A stretch of DNA of 5,946 nt from Paramuribaculum sp. GTDB taxonomy: Bacteria; Bacteroidota; Bacteroidia; Bacteroidales; Muribaculaceae. Below the pieces are notes generated by a model, which worked only from the letters and a program-made list of their open reading frames with translations, did no database searches and was not told where the DNA came from. Below are positions 1-5,912 of this stretch, piece by piece. Each line of letters opens with the position of its first letter. Positions within the stretch are counted from its first letter, which is position 1. The stretch covers positions 1 to 5,946 of the forward strand of contig JAIDXU010000051.1 of the NCBI GenBank assembly GCA_029058455.1. The letters run 5' to 3'. The position numbers and the translations under genes are program-made.

Positions 1-554
1 CAAACAACGAACCCGAAATAATCGACAACATAGGTGAGGCCGAAGATGAAAACCTCTCTGACGAGCAGATCGAAAACGACGAGATGAACGAAATCAACAA
101 ACTCGCCGCCGAGCTTGGCGAAACCAAAGCCAAACTCGAAAAAGAGAAGAAAGAATACCTCTTCCTGATGGCCGAGTTTGACAATTTCCGCAAACGCACC
201 CTCAAAGAGAAAAGCGAAATTCTCAAAAACGCTGCCGAGAATGTGCTCAAGGGTCTCCTTCCCATTGTGGATGACTTTGAGCGCGGACTTCAGGCTGCCG
301 ACGAATCTCAGGACGCTTCGGCAATACGCGACGGCATGACACTCATCTACAACAATCTTGTGAAATATCTCGAGACCAACGGTGTGAAAGCCATGGACAC
401 CAACGGAGCCGACTTCGACCCCGACCGTCACGAAGCGATCGCTATGGTTGCCGCGGGCCCCGAACAGAAAGGCAAGATTATCGACACGCTCACAAAGGGC
501 TATATGCTCAACGACAAAGTATTGCGCCACGCCAAAGTGGCCGTAGGTCAATGA
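1..554 (+). CDS. grpE: GrpE, nucleotide exchange factor of DnaK (5' end outside window)
   Basis: GrpE is a cytoplasmic homodimer that releases ADP from the Hsp70 chaperone DnaK and so resets its substrate cycle. The frame is open from base 3 with no stop, and 183 residues are visible. The first Met in the window (base 84) is unlikely to be the true start, because the 27 codons before it encode an acidic Asp/Glu/Asn-rich stretch typical of GrpE N-termini; the real start should lie just upstream. From about base 84 to 240 comes a charged Lys/Glu-rich helix, the long dimerising coiled coil, containing the family-typical FDNFRKR. The globular beta-wing domain follows, with the GrpE signature FDPDRHEAI starting at base 414 and the usual ending GYMLNDKVLRHAKV. 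It ends 37 bp before dnaJ on the same strand, so the two are probably co-transcribed. The promoter lies outside the window. Family assignment is very secure. Confidence 0.96.
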   Translation, partial: NNEPEIIDNIGEAEDENLSDEQIENDEMNEINKLAAELGETKAKLEKEKKEYLFLMAEFDNFRKRTLKEKSEILKNAAENVLKGLLPIVDDFERGLQAADESQDASAIRDGMTLIYNNLVKYLETNGVKAMDTNGADFDPDRHEAIAMVAAGPEQKGKIIDTLTKGYMLNDKVLRHAKVAVGQ

Positions 555-591
555 GCCGATTAAATTAACTATCTCACCCCCTTAATCACCT

Positions 592-1764
592 ATGGATAAG
601 AGAGACTACTATGAGGTGCTTGGTGTAGGAAAATCAGCCACCGACGACGAACTGAAAAAAGCCTACCGCAAGCTCGCGCTTAAATATCACCCCGACCGAA
701 ACCCCGGCGACAAACAGGCCGAGGAGAAATTCAAGGAAGCAGCCGAAGCCTACGACGTGCTCTCCAACCCCGAAAAACGCAAACTCTACGACCAGTATGG
801 CCACAACATGGGTCCGCAGGGATTCCCCGGCGGCGGTGGCGGCGGCGCTCAGTATGGCGGATTCTCGATGGAGGATATATTCAGCCAGTTTGGCGACATT
901 TTCGGCGGCCACGGGTTTGACATGGGCGGCTTCGGAAGTGCCGGCGGAGGCGGGTCGCGCCGCCGTCAGCGCAAAGGCACCGACCTGCGCATCACCATCA
1001 AGATGACCCTTGAGGAGATTGCCAACGGCGTGCAGAAAACCATCAAGCTTCCCACCTTCGTTAAAGACACCCACTGTAACGGCACAGGCGCCAAAGACGG
1101 CACCTCGTTCCACACCTGCCCCACCTGCCACGGTTCAGGCTCGGTGCTCCGCCAGCAGCAGTCTATATTCGGCATGACGCAGAGTCAGGTTGTCTGCCCC
1201 ACCTGTCAGGGCGAAGGCAAGGTAATCGACCAGAAATGCCCCTATTGCAACGGCGAAGGCGTTGAGAAACAAGAGCAGACAATCTCGTTTGAAATACCCG
1301 CCGGAGTATCGGGCGGAGAGGTTCTCACCCTCCCGGGCAAAGGCAATGCCGCTATCCACGGTGGTGTGAACGGCGACCTGCTCATCGTGATCGAAGAGAT
1401 CAAACACCCCGACCTGATTCGCGACGGAAACGATATTATCTACAACCTGATGCTCGACCTCCCCACCGCCATACTCGGCGGCACAGCCGAAGTTCCCACA
1501 ATCTCGGGCAGGGCTCGACTCAAGATCACCCCCGGCACTCAGCCCGGAAAAGTGTTGAGACTCAGAGGCAAAGGCATCAAATCGCGTCAAGGCACCGGCG
1601 ACGAGCTGGTAAATGTGATGGTCTACATACCCGAAAACCTCACTCCCGCCCAGCAAAGCGCTATCGAATCGCTCAAAGGCTCGCCCAACATGCAGCCCTC
1701 CGAGGCCGAGAAACACCGCCTGTTCTCAAAGCTGCGTCACATCTTTGACCGCGACTCCCAGTAA
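592..1764 (+). CDS. dnaJ: DnaJ (Hsp40) co-chaperone, one zinc ligand replaced
   Basis: DnaJ delivers unfolded proteins to DnaK and stimulates its ATPase in the cytoplasm. The 390 residues show the full type I layout: J domain (about 3-70) with the essential HPD at 33-35; Gly/Phe-rich linker (about 74-122) with a run of Gly; zinc-finger domain (about 159-223); and C-terminal substrate-binding and dimerisation domains (about 228-365). The start gives [12 protein letters not shown], the usual DnaJ N-terminus, so it is well placed; no Shine-Dalgarno is seen. Three of the four CxxCxGxG repeats are intact (C176/C179, C202/C205, C216/C219). The first reads D159-T-H-C162-N-G-T-G, so its first Cys is Asp. 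In known DnaJ structures repeats 1 and 4 share one zinc and repeats 2 and 3 the other, so only the first site should be affected. No frameshift is present and the rest is intact, so this is a functional gene rather than a pseudogene. It lies 37 bp after grpE and is followed by a strong terminator. Confidence 0.97.
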   Translation: MDKRDYYEVLGVGKSATDDELKKAYRKLALKYHPDRNPGDKQAEEKFKEAAEAYDVLSNPEKRKLYDQYGHNMGPQGFPGGGGGGAQYGGFSMEDIFSQFGDIFGGHGFDMGGFGSAGGGGSRRRQRKGTDLRITIKMTLEEIANGVQKTIKLPTFVKDTHCNGTGAKDGTSFHTCPTCHGSGSVLRQQQSIFGMTQSQVVCPTCQGEGKVIDQKCPYCNGEGVEKQEQTISFEIPAGVSGGEVLTLPGKGNAAIHGGVNGDLLIVIEEIKHPDLIRDGNDIIYNLMLDLPTAILGGTAEVPTISGRARLKITPGTQPGKVLRLRGKGIKSRQGTGDELVNVMVYIPENLTPAQQSAIESLKGSPNMQPSEAEKHRLFSKLRHIFDRDSQ

Positions 1765-1785
1765 AAACAGTCTTTAAGACTATAT

Positions 1786-1840
1786 AAATAAACCGCACTC
1801 CGAAAGTCGATTGGTTTGACTTTCGGAGTGCGGTTTATTT
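1786..1840. terminator. Bidirectional intrinsic terminator between dnaJ and the lipoprotein gene
   Basis: A perfect 23-bp inverted repeat (1786-1808 and 1818-1840) encloses a 9-nt loop. The GC-rich core pairs CCGCACTCCGAAAGTC with its complement. The outer end is A-rich on the left and T-rich on the right, so on the + strand the stem runs into a T tract (about 1834-1842); on the minus strand the equivalent stretch reads TTTATTTATATA. It starts 21 bp after the dnaJ stop and lies 31 bp past the stop of the convergent lipoprotein gene. It can therefore end transcription from both sides. Confidence 0.88.
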
Positions 1841-1871
1841 TTGAGGCCTTGACCGAATCGAGTTGGGAGAA

Positions 1872-2642
1872 TTAGTATATCGTACCGGCTCTCAACCCGG
1901 CTTCTATCTCATTGAGATTAACCATCGGGTCGTCAAGAATCACCTGACCGGTAAGGTATTTATTAACATTAAATTCGTCGCCAAACTGTGCTCTGAGCAT
2001 TTCAATGATAGCGAGCTTAGCCTCAAGCTCCGATCCATAGAAAAGAATCTTGTTTAAATCGGGCAATGAAAGTTCTTTGCGCTTGAAAGTTATATTAAAC
2101 TTATCCTGACCGCCTTTTCCGTCAATGCCACCCCGGAACTCACTGATGTGAATAACTTTCAGGGCATCTTCCGACACAGCCTCTACCTCGTATGTATATT
2201 TGTCGATCTTCATGGTTTTGGCGTCGGCATCATACTCGATTGGAGCCGCAACATAAAACTCCTTGTCAAAGCCGGTCTGAAGACGGTAGGCATACAAGGG
2301 CATATACAATCTGCTCGGGCCGGTGGCAACATCAAACATTACCAACGGTTGCCATGTGCAGCCGTTATGAATAGTAATGTCGGCCGGAGCAGGCACCGAC
2401 AAGCCGACCCAATCGTTAAAATCCTGTTCTACCCAACCGTCATTATTGCCATTCGACATCTGATAATAAGAGAACGATTCAAGGTGATAGGTAGCGGATT
2501 CCTGTCCCTCCGACAGTTTGCTCATGAACAGCGACTGTTCAAGATCGTCAAAAGGAGCGGGCGCGTCATTATTATCACTACAACCGGCCAACGACATAGA
2601 GCATACAGCTGCCACAGCCGCAAATAAATAAGAGAGTTTCAT
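1872..2642 (-). CDS. Secreted lipoprotein of unknown family, probably surface-exposed
   Basis: I do not recognise a family for this 256-residue protein. Residues 1-20 form a lipoprotein signal peptide: a Lys near the start, a hydrophobic Ala/Val-rich stretch, then the lipobox L18-A-G-C21. Cys21 would be lipidated by Lgt and the peptide cut by signal peptidase II. The residues after it (S-D-N-N-D) are acidic and resemble the Bacteroidetes lipoprotein export signal that sends lipoproteins to the cell surface; surface location is inferred from that. The mature part is rich in aromatic and acidic residues (about 40-190), suggesting beta structure, and ends with a more helical segment (about 193-230). 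I see no catalytic motif. The gene converges on dnaJ and shares its terminator. A likely promoter lies about 60 bp upstream, so it appears to be a single-gene unit. The next gene is nearly 600 bp away, giving no functional clue. Confidence 0.85.
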   Translation of the reverse strand: MKLSYLFAAVAAVCSMSLAGCSDNNDAPAPFDDLEQSLFMSKLSEGQESATYHLESFSYYQMSNGNNDGWVEQDFNDWVGLSVPAPADITIHNGCTWQPLVMFDVATGPSRLYMPLYAYRLQTGFDKEFYVAAPIEYDADAKTMKIDKYTYEVEAVSEDALKVIHISEFRGGIDGKGGQDKFNITFKRKELSLPDLNKILFYGSELEAKLAIIEMLRAQFGDEFNVNKYLTGQVILDDPMVNLNEIEAGLRAGTIY

Positions 2643-2702
2643 AACATTGCAATAAATTAGTTAAAGCAAAATAGCGATAAGGAGCCTAAGCCCTATCCGC
2701 CA

Positions 2703-2736
2703 CAAATTTAAACATTATTTTCTTAAAACCTCCAAA
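2703..2736 (-). promoter_or_regulatory. Likely Bacteroidetes-type promoter of the lipoprotein gene
   Basis: On the minus strand, TAAATTTG (2703-2710) fully matches the -7 consensus TAnnTTTG of the Bacteroidetes primary sigma factor. A TTTG (2733-2736) lies 22 nt upstream as a candidate -33 box; that spacing is at the wide end of what is reported. Transcription would begin around 2695, giving a leader of about 50 nt before the lipoprotein start. The region is AT-rich, so a chance match is possible. Confidence 0.5.
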
Positions 2737-2793
2737 CAACCCCCTCTTTTTTGGGGATTTTATCATATTGAGAAGTCCACGCGGTTATAAATC

Positions 2794-2856
2794 CAATTAG
2801 TCAAAGGAGTCCCCTTAGCCCAATTAGTCTAATTAGCCCAATTTGACCAATTTGAC
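2794..2856. repeat. Seven tandem degenerate 9-bp repeats
   Basis: The 63 bp divide exactly into seven 9-bp units: caattagtc, aaaggagtc, cccttagcc, caattagtc, taattagcc, caatttgac, caatttgac. G at unit position 7 and C at position 9 are invariant, and the first and fourth units and the last two units are identical to each other. The array is non-coding. Its function is unknown. It could be a protein-binding array, a slippage-prone microsatellite-like tract or part of a dispersed Bacteroidales intergenic repeat. Confidence 0.75.
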
Positions 2857-2903
2857 CTATAACACGCCTGCTCCGCGGGCTCTCCCCTCTGACGCACTTG
2901 TAG

Positions 2904-2923
2904 CAGCGCGATTATTCGCGCTG
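2904..2923. repeat. Perfect 8-bp stem hairpin with 4-nt loop
   Basis: CAGCGCGA (2904-2911) pairs perfectly with TCGCGCTG (2916-2923) around the loop TTAT. No T tract follows on either strand, so it is not a classic intrinsic terminator. A related string, agcgcgatttt, recurs at 2990-3000 without its second arm, which suggests a dispersed palindromic repeat with one intact copy and one half copy. Confidence 0.6.
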
Positions 2924-3009
2924 ACACCCGCATGGGTTAACATTCTGAGCCGGAGTCCTCCCGGCGAGCGGTACTGATTTGCTTCGGTTAGCGCGATTTT
3001 CGTGTCATT

Positions 3010-3120
3010 CCCCGATTCTCAGGCTACTTCGCTCGGAATCCCGGAGGGATGTAGGCCGGTAACCATGGGTGATAACCCGCGGCAGAAATCCCTCCCCCCG
3101 ATTCGGAACCCCGGAGGGGT
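3010..3120. repeat. Composite palindromic (REP-like) intergenic repeat
   Basis: Two short palindromes share one design: A-T-CCC-gga-GGG-A-T (3038-3050) and A-C-CCC-gga-GGG-G-T (3108-3120). Both follow cgga and precede tg. They differ by a paired change, T-A in the first and C-G in the second. The direct repeat ccccgattc occurs at 3010-3018 and 3096-3104. GGAGGGAT (3043-3050) also pairs perfectly with ATCCCTCC (3088-3095), enclosing an inner hairpin (3063-3070 with 3075-3082, loop gata, one mismatch and one wobble). This resembles the GC-rich palindromic repeats scattered between Bacteroidales genes; from one copy I cannot show that it is dispersed. Confidence 0.6.
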
Positions 3121-3173
3121 GACAGATAATCTCCTGTTAATCAGACATTGAGCCACATGCTCCGCAGATGCTT

Positions 3174-3212
3174 TTATTTGAGGTCGCCAGTCCACGGATT
3201 CCACACAGGCAT
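3174..3212 (-). pseudogene. Possible remnant of a DUF5131 (phage Gp37/Gp68-like) gene start
   Basis: A minus-strand ATG 9 bp after the stop of the mmcQ-like gene encodes MPVWNPWTGDLK and then a stop. DUF5131 proteins, as I remember them, begin with a W-N-P-W-x-G-C-x-K motif followed shortly by S-x-G-C-x-x-C-Y. Here W-N-P-W-T-G is present but the Cys is missing. If one base is dropped around 3176, the frame continues K-K-S-I-C-G-A-C to about base 3153, so a CxxC appears roughly where the family has one, before a further stop. No further coding is visible before the palindromic repeat. The reading is a decayed, frameshifted and truncated gene that once followed mmcQ in one transcript. The evidence is a short match, so chance cannot be excluded. 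Confidence 0.4.
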
Positions 3213-3221
3213 AACTAAAGT

Positions 3222-3581
3222 CTATATTCCAAGTTCCGCTTTTGTCTTCTTAGGCAAAGAAGCGACAATAAGATTATATGCGTCAGTAACAAGTTGCTTG
3301 ATAACATTATCAGGCACATCAGATTCGAGCCTTACACCAAGCCAGTGTTGCTTATTCATGTGCCACGCCGGGAAACATCCCTCATATCTCTCCTGCAATT
3401 CGAGAATATGCTCGGGTGTGCATTTCAAATCGGTAAATCTGTTGACCGGATCAAAGAGAGAAAACCATTTCCCGCCGATTGAAAAAGTGATTAAATCCCT
3501 ATACTGAGGTTCAGTCCAGGGTGACTTCTCTTCCGCTCCTTTCATAGCAAGGCAAAAATCACGAAAATCCTCTACATTCAT
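3222..3581 (-). CDS. MmcQ/YjbR (DUF419) family protein
   Basis: This 119-residue protein has the usual length and full pattern of the MmcQ/YjbR family, often labelled DNA-binding because of its CyaY-like, double-wing-type fold; the cellular role is not established. Visible landmarks are the opening MNVEDFRDFCLAMKGAEEKSPW (residues 1-22, with P-W where P-F is common), G-G-K-W-F-S-L at about 36-42, the D-L-K-C-T-P-E stretch near 51-57, and the strongly conserved W-H-M-N-K-Q-H-W at about 73-80. A V-P-D-N turn and a helical Y-N-L-I-V-A-S-L-P-K-K ending follow. The start fits the family N-terminus; upstream is A-rich with no Shine-Dalgarno and no clear -7 box. It lies 106 bp after the gtrA-like gene on the same strand, so it may be read from upstream or from an unrecognised promoter. 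Its base composition is visibly more AT-rich than dnaJ or pheS, which may reflect accessory origin. Confidence 0.9.
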   Translation of the reverse strand: MNVEDFRDFCLAMKGAEEKSPWTEPQYRDLITFSIGGKWFSLFDPVNRFTDLKCTPEHILELQERYEGCFPAWHMNKQHWLGVRLESDVPDNVIKQLVTDAYNLIVASLPKKTKAELGI

Positions 3582-3650
3582 TTTCTTTGGTATTTTGAAT
3601 TATACTACTTATTATAACGTCTACACCCGGAGGAATGATTGCAGATAATA

Positions 3651-3668
3651 TAGCACGATCGCGTGCTA
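3651..3668. repeat. Hairpin between gtrA-like and mmcQ-like genes
   Basis: TAGCACG (3651-3657) pairs perfectly with CGTGCTA (3662-3668) around a 4-nt loop. It starts 20 bp past the gtrA-like stop in the direction of transcription. The minus-strand sequence after it (tattatctgcaatcatt) has no real T run, so it is at best a weak terminator; an operator or a transcript-end stabilising hairpin is equally possible. No other feature is seen in the 106-bp gap. Confidence 0.4.
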
Positions 3669-3687
3669 ATCATGACACAGCGAAAAA

Positions 3688-4119
3688 TCAGGAGAAGGTG
3701 ACTATGCGGTTGTAGAAGTAGTTGGCGAGGGTGTAGACCATCATGCCGAGCAGAGTGGCGAGGCCGTAGCCTGAAATCACAAAGCCATATATACCCCATT
3801 CGCTGCCGCTAAGCAGGTGGTTGAAGAAGTATGTTGCGCCAAACTGCAGCAGATAGCACAACAGAAAGCCGCCAATAAATTTCACGGCTTCCATAACCAC
3901 ATTGTTGTGGGATTGGAACACCCACAACTTGTTCCAAAGAAAGGAGTTGATAAATCCTGCCACATAGCCTGCGGCATTGCTCAACCACATATTCACCCCT
4001 AAGAAATCCTTACACACCACTATCACGCCGAGGGTAAGGAGAGTATTGATCACACCCACCACTCCATATTTGAGAAACTGCAGGAGGTTGCCCGACCGTA
4101 ATAACTGGCTTAATGACAT
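3688..4119 (-). CDS. GtrA-family small membrane protein
   Basis: The 143-residue protein is hydrophobic with four predicted membrane helices at about 15-36, 45-62, 78-99 and 111-133. The family pattern is clear: F-L-K-Y-G-V-V-G near 15-22, N25 in helix 1, G-Y-V-A-G-F-I-N-S-F near 51-60, W-N-K-L-W-V-F at 62-68, and a closing N-Y-F-Y-N-R-I-V-T-F. GtrA-like proteins are thought to help move polyprenyl-linked sugars across the inner membrane or to assist glycosyltransferases in cell-surface polysaccharide synthesis. No glycosyltransferase lies next to this gene, so the exact partner is unknown. It begins 43 bp after the nth stop on the same strand and is probably the last gene of the pheS-nth unit. 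There is no Shine-Dalgarno. The family call is firm; the biological role is inferred. Confidence 0.92.
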   Translation of the reverse strand: MSLSQLLRSGNLLQFLKYGVVGVINTLLTLGVIVVCKDFLGVNMWLSNAAGYVAGFINSFLWNKLWVFQSHNNVVMEAVKFIGGFLLCYLLQFGATYFFNHLLSGSEWGIYGFVISGYGLATLLGMMVYTLANYFYNRIVTFS

Positions 4120-4162
4120 TGGCTATGAGATTGGATGATTGGTTGAGGCTGACCGGGAATCA

Positions 4163-4807
4163 TTATTTGGATATGTGACTCTGATAGTAGCGGCACAGGT
4201 CTTTGAGTCCGCAATCGAGGCAGTCGGGCTTTCGCGCCTTACACACATATCGCCCGTGGAGCAGCAGCCAGTGATGAGCCTTCGAGAGCAGTTGGGCGGG
4301 GATATGGGCGGTGAGAGTCTTTTCGGTGGCAAGGGGCGAGGGGGAGTCGGTGGTGAGACCCAGCCGCTCGCTCACGCGGTAGACATGGGTGTCGACCGGC
4401 ATGGCGGCGCGGTCAAACTCCACGGCGAGCATAACGTTGGCCGTCTTGCGCCCCACGCCCGGAAGAGTCATGAGACTGTCGAGATCGCCGGGCACCTCGC
4501 CATTGAAATCCTCAACGAGCTTACGCGCCATTCCGGCCAGAAGCTTCGCCTTGTTGTTGGGATAAGACACCGATTTGATATACTCATAAATATCCTCGGG
4601 GGTGGCTTTGGCCATAGCCTCCGCAGTGGGATAGGCGGCGAGCAGAGCGGGAGTTATTAGGTTGACCCGCTTATCGGTGCACTGCGCGGAGAGAATCACC
4701 GCCACCAACAGCTCGAAGGCATTGCCATAGTGGAGGTCGGTGGTGGGTTGGGGCATTGTGAGCTGAAACCACTCCAACACCCCGGCATATCTCTCTTTGA
4801 GTGTCAT
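4163..4807 (-). CDS. nth: Endonuclease III, DNA glycosylase/AP lyase
   Basis: Nth removes oxidised pyrimidines from DNA and nicks the strand by beta-elimination, starting base excision repair in the cytoplasm. All key parts are visible in the 214 residues: the helix-hairpin-helix L115-P-G-V-G-R-K121-T-A-N, where K121 is the Schiff-base nucleophile; the catalytic Asp in V-D139-T-H-V-Y-R-V; and a C-terminal [4Fe-4S] cluster motif C189-x6-C196-x2-C199-x5-C205, with spacing identical to the E. coli enzyme. The N-terminal S40-A-Q-C-T-D motif is also typical. MutY is less likely because the catalytic Lys is present and the length fits Nth. The start lies 11 bp after the pheS stop, so the two genes are almost certainly co-transcribed. 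No Shine-Dalgarno is seen. The protein appears intact and active. Confidence 0.97.
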   Translation of the reverse strand: MTLKERYAGVLEWFQLTMPQPTTDLHYGNAFELLVAVILSAQCTDKRVNLITPALLAAYPTAEAMAKATPEDIYEYIKSVSYPNNKAKLLAGMARKLVEDFNGEVPGDLDSLMTLPGVGRKTANVMLAVEFDRAAMPVDTHVYRVSERLGLTTDSPSPLATEKTLTAHIPAQLLSKAHHWLLLHGRYVCKARKPDCLDCGLKDLCRYYQSHISK

Positions 4808-4818
4808 GGCCTGAAAAA

Positions 4819-5844
4819 TCAGCGGGCGCTTTGGAATTCTTCAAGAAAACGGCGGTCGTTTTCAGAGAACATTCTAAGGTCTTTAACCTGGAATTTAAGG
4901 TTGGTGATACGCTCAATGCCCATGCCGAGAGCGAAGCCTGAATAAACCTCCGGGTCGATTTTGCATGATTTAAGCACATTGGGGTCAACCATGCCGCAAC
5001 CGAGAATCTCCACCCAGCCGGTGTGTTTGCAGAACGAGCAACCCTTTCCGCCGCAGAGATTACATGAAATATCCATTTCGGCCGAAGGCTCGGTGAAGGG
5101 GAAGTAGCTGGGACGCAGACGAATCTTGGTTTCGGGTCCGAACATCTCGCGGGCGAAATAGAGCAGGGTCTGGCGGAGGTCGGCAAAGCTCACGTTGCGG
5201 TCAACATAGAGAGCCTCTACCTGATGGAAGAAGCAGTGAGCGCGAGCCGAGATAGCCTCGTTGCGATACACACGTCCCGGGCAGATGATTCTGATAGGGG
5301 GACGGCTGTTTTCCATCACGCGGGTCTGCACCGAGCTGGTGTGGGTGCGGAGCAGCACATCAGGCTCACGGTTGATGAAGAAAGTGTCCTGCATGTCGCG
5401 GGCAGGATGATCAGGAGCGAAGTTGAGCGACGAAAACACATGCCAGTCATCTTCCACCTCCGGACCCTCGGCAATCGTAAAGCCGAGACGCGAGAAAATC
5501 GAAATAATCTGATTGCGCACAATCGAGAGCGGATGACGGGTGCCGAGCGGCATGGGCACCGCAGTGCGGCTAAGGTCGAGATCGGCGTTGTCAAGGGCGT
5601 TGTCGCCGGCCTCAACGCTCTCACGCAAACCGTTGATCTTTGATGTGGCAAGTTCCTTGAGGCTGTTGATAGCCTGACCAATCTCGCGCTTGCTCTCGGC
5701 GGGCACATTTCTGAAATCGGCCATAAGAGCCGAGATTTCACCCTTTTTGCTAAGATATTTGATTCTCAGAGCTTCAACCTCGCCTGAATTTGAGGCTGTG
5801 AGCTGCTCGATTTCTGATTTGAGACTATTTATGCGGTCTAACAT
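4819..5844 (-). CDS. pheS: Phenylalanyl-tRNA synthetase alpha subunit
   Basis: PheS is the catalytic subunit of the (alpha-beta)2 enzyme that charges tRNA-Phe in the cytoplasm. At 341 residues it has the normal length. The N-terminal 90 residues are charged and helical, matching the coiled-coil arm that contacts tRNA. The class II core follows: motif 1 region from H104 (H-P-L-S-I-V-R) through E127-G-P-E and D150-M-Q-D-T-F; motif 2 with G190-R-V-Y-R-N-E and F-H-Q-V-E (206-210); and motif 3, G303-F-A-L-G-M-G-I-E-R-I. A Cys-rich loop (C261-x2-C, C269-x2-C272) precedes G-W-V-E-I-L-G-C-G-M-V-D-P-N-V-L, a form I associate with Bacteroidetes and many other bacteria. The partner gene pheT is not adjacent; nth follows after 11 bp. 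The start is supported by the family N-terminus and by a promoter match about 60 bp upstream. Confidence 0.97.
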   Translation of the reverse strand: MLDRINSLKSEIEQLTASNSGEVEALRIKYLSKKGEISALMADFRNVPAESKREIGQAINSLKELATSKINGLRESVEAGDNALDNADLDLSRTAVPMPLGTRHPLSIVRNQIISIFSRLGFTIAEGPEVEDDWHVFSSLNFAPDHPARDMQDTFFINREPDVLLRTHTSSVQTRVMENSRPPIRIICPGRVYRNEAISARAHCFFHQVEALYVDRNVSFADLRQTLLYFAREMFGPETKIRLRPSYFPFTEPSAEMDISCNLCGGKGCSFCKHTGWVEILGCGMVDPNVLKSCKIDPEVYSGFALGMGIERITNLKFQVKDLRMFSENDRRFLEEFQSAR

Positions 5845-5904
5845 GGAAATGTTTTTGTGCTGATGTTGGTAGTGATTTCAATTGGCCGGAGAGTGTAGCC
5901 GCCA

Positions 5905-5912
5905 CAAAATTA
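5905..5912 (-). promoter_or_regulatory. Candidate -7 box upstream of pheS
   Basis: On the minus strand TAATTTTG fully matches the Bacteroidetes -7 consensus TAnnTTTG. It would start transcription near 5898 and give a leader of about 50 nt before pheS. No convincing TTTG -33 box is seen upstream; the sequence there is G-rich on the minus strand. The leader shows no obvious attenuator peptide or T-box-like structure, though the window ends close by. Confidence 0.45.

Larger units (their letters stand above)
2643..3221. other. Intergenic stretch of about 580 bp, repeat-rich, no intact gene
   Basis: This gap separates the lipoprotein gene from the mmcQ-like gene. From left to right it holds the lipoprotein promoter, a weak C4/G4 hairpin with a T-rich loop (about 2742-2757), the 9-bp repeat array, a perfect hairpin (2904-2923), a smaller GCCGG/CCGGC hairpin (2949-2965), a composite palindromic repeat (about 3010-3120) and a possible DUF5131 remnant. 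A 61-codon minus-strand reading frame (3019-3204) crosses the palindromic repeat and is not believed to be a gene. I see no tRNA, riboswitch or intact coding region here. Confidence 0.75.

Noticed and set aside
84..86. Met at base 84 as the grpE start
   Set aside because: The frame stays open to the left edge and encodes an acidic stretch typical of GrpE N-termini, so the start most likely lies outside the window.
634..1716. Two long minus-strand reading frames (634-1131 and 1135-1716) opposite dnaJ
   Set aside because: They lie fully antisense to a confidently identified dnaJ and are explained by its GC-rich codon pattern; their translations show no recognisable domain.
2148..2627. Plus-strand frame of 159 codons opposite the lipoprotein gene
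   Set aside because: It is antisense to a frame with a clear signal peptide and lipobox, and its translation shows no domain or plausible start context.
2742..2757. C4/G4 hairpin as a terminator
   Set aside because: The stem is only four pairs with an 8-nt loop, and no gene ends beside it.
2794..2856. CRISPR array
   Set aside because: The units are 9 bp long with no spacers, far shorter than CRISPR repeats, and no cas gene is nearby.
3019..3204. 61-codon minus-strand frame across the palindromic repeats
   Set aside because: Most of it is the repeat element read as protein, and it overlaps the better-supported DUF5131-like remnant in another frame.
3148..3507. 119-codon plus-strand frame opposite the mmcQ-like gene
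   Set aside because: The minus strand carries the complete MmcQ/YjbR pattern; this frame has no recognisable features.
4139..4660. 173-codon plus-strand frame opposite nth
   Set aside because: It is antisense to nth, whose catalytic and iron-sulfur motifs are all intact.
4671..5741. Frames overlapping pheS on both strands (4671-5186 minus, 5224-5643 plus, 5316-5741 minus)
   Set aside because: All overlap the full-length, motif-complete pheS and show no domain of their own.
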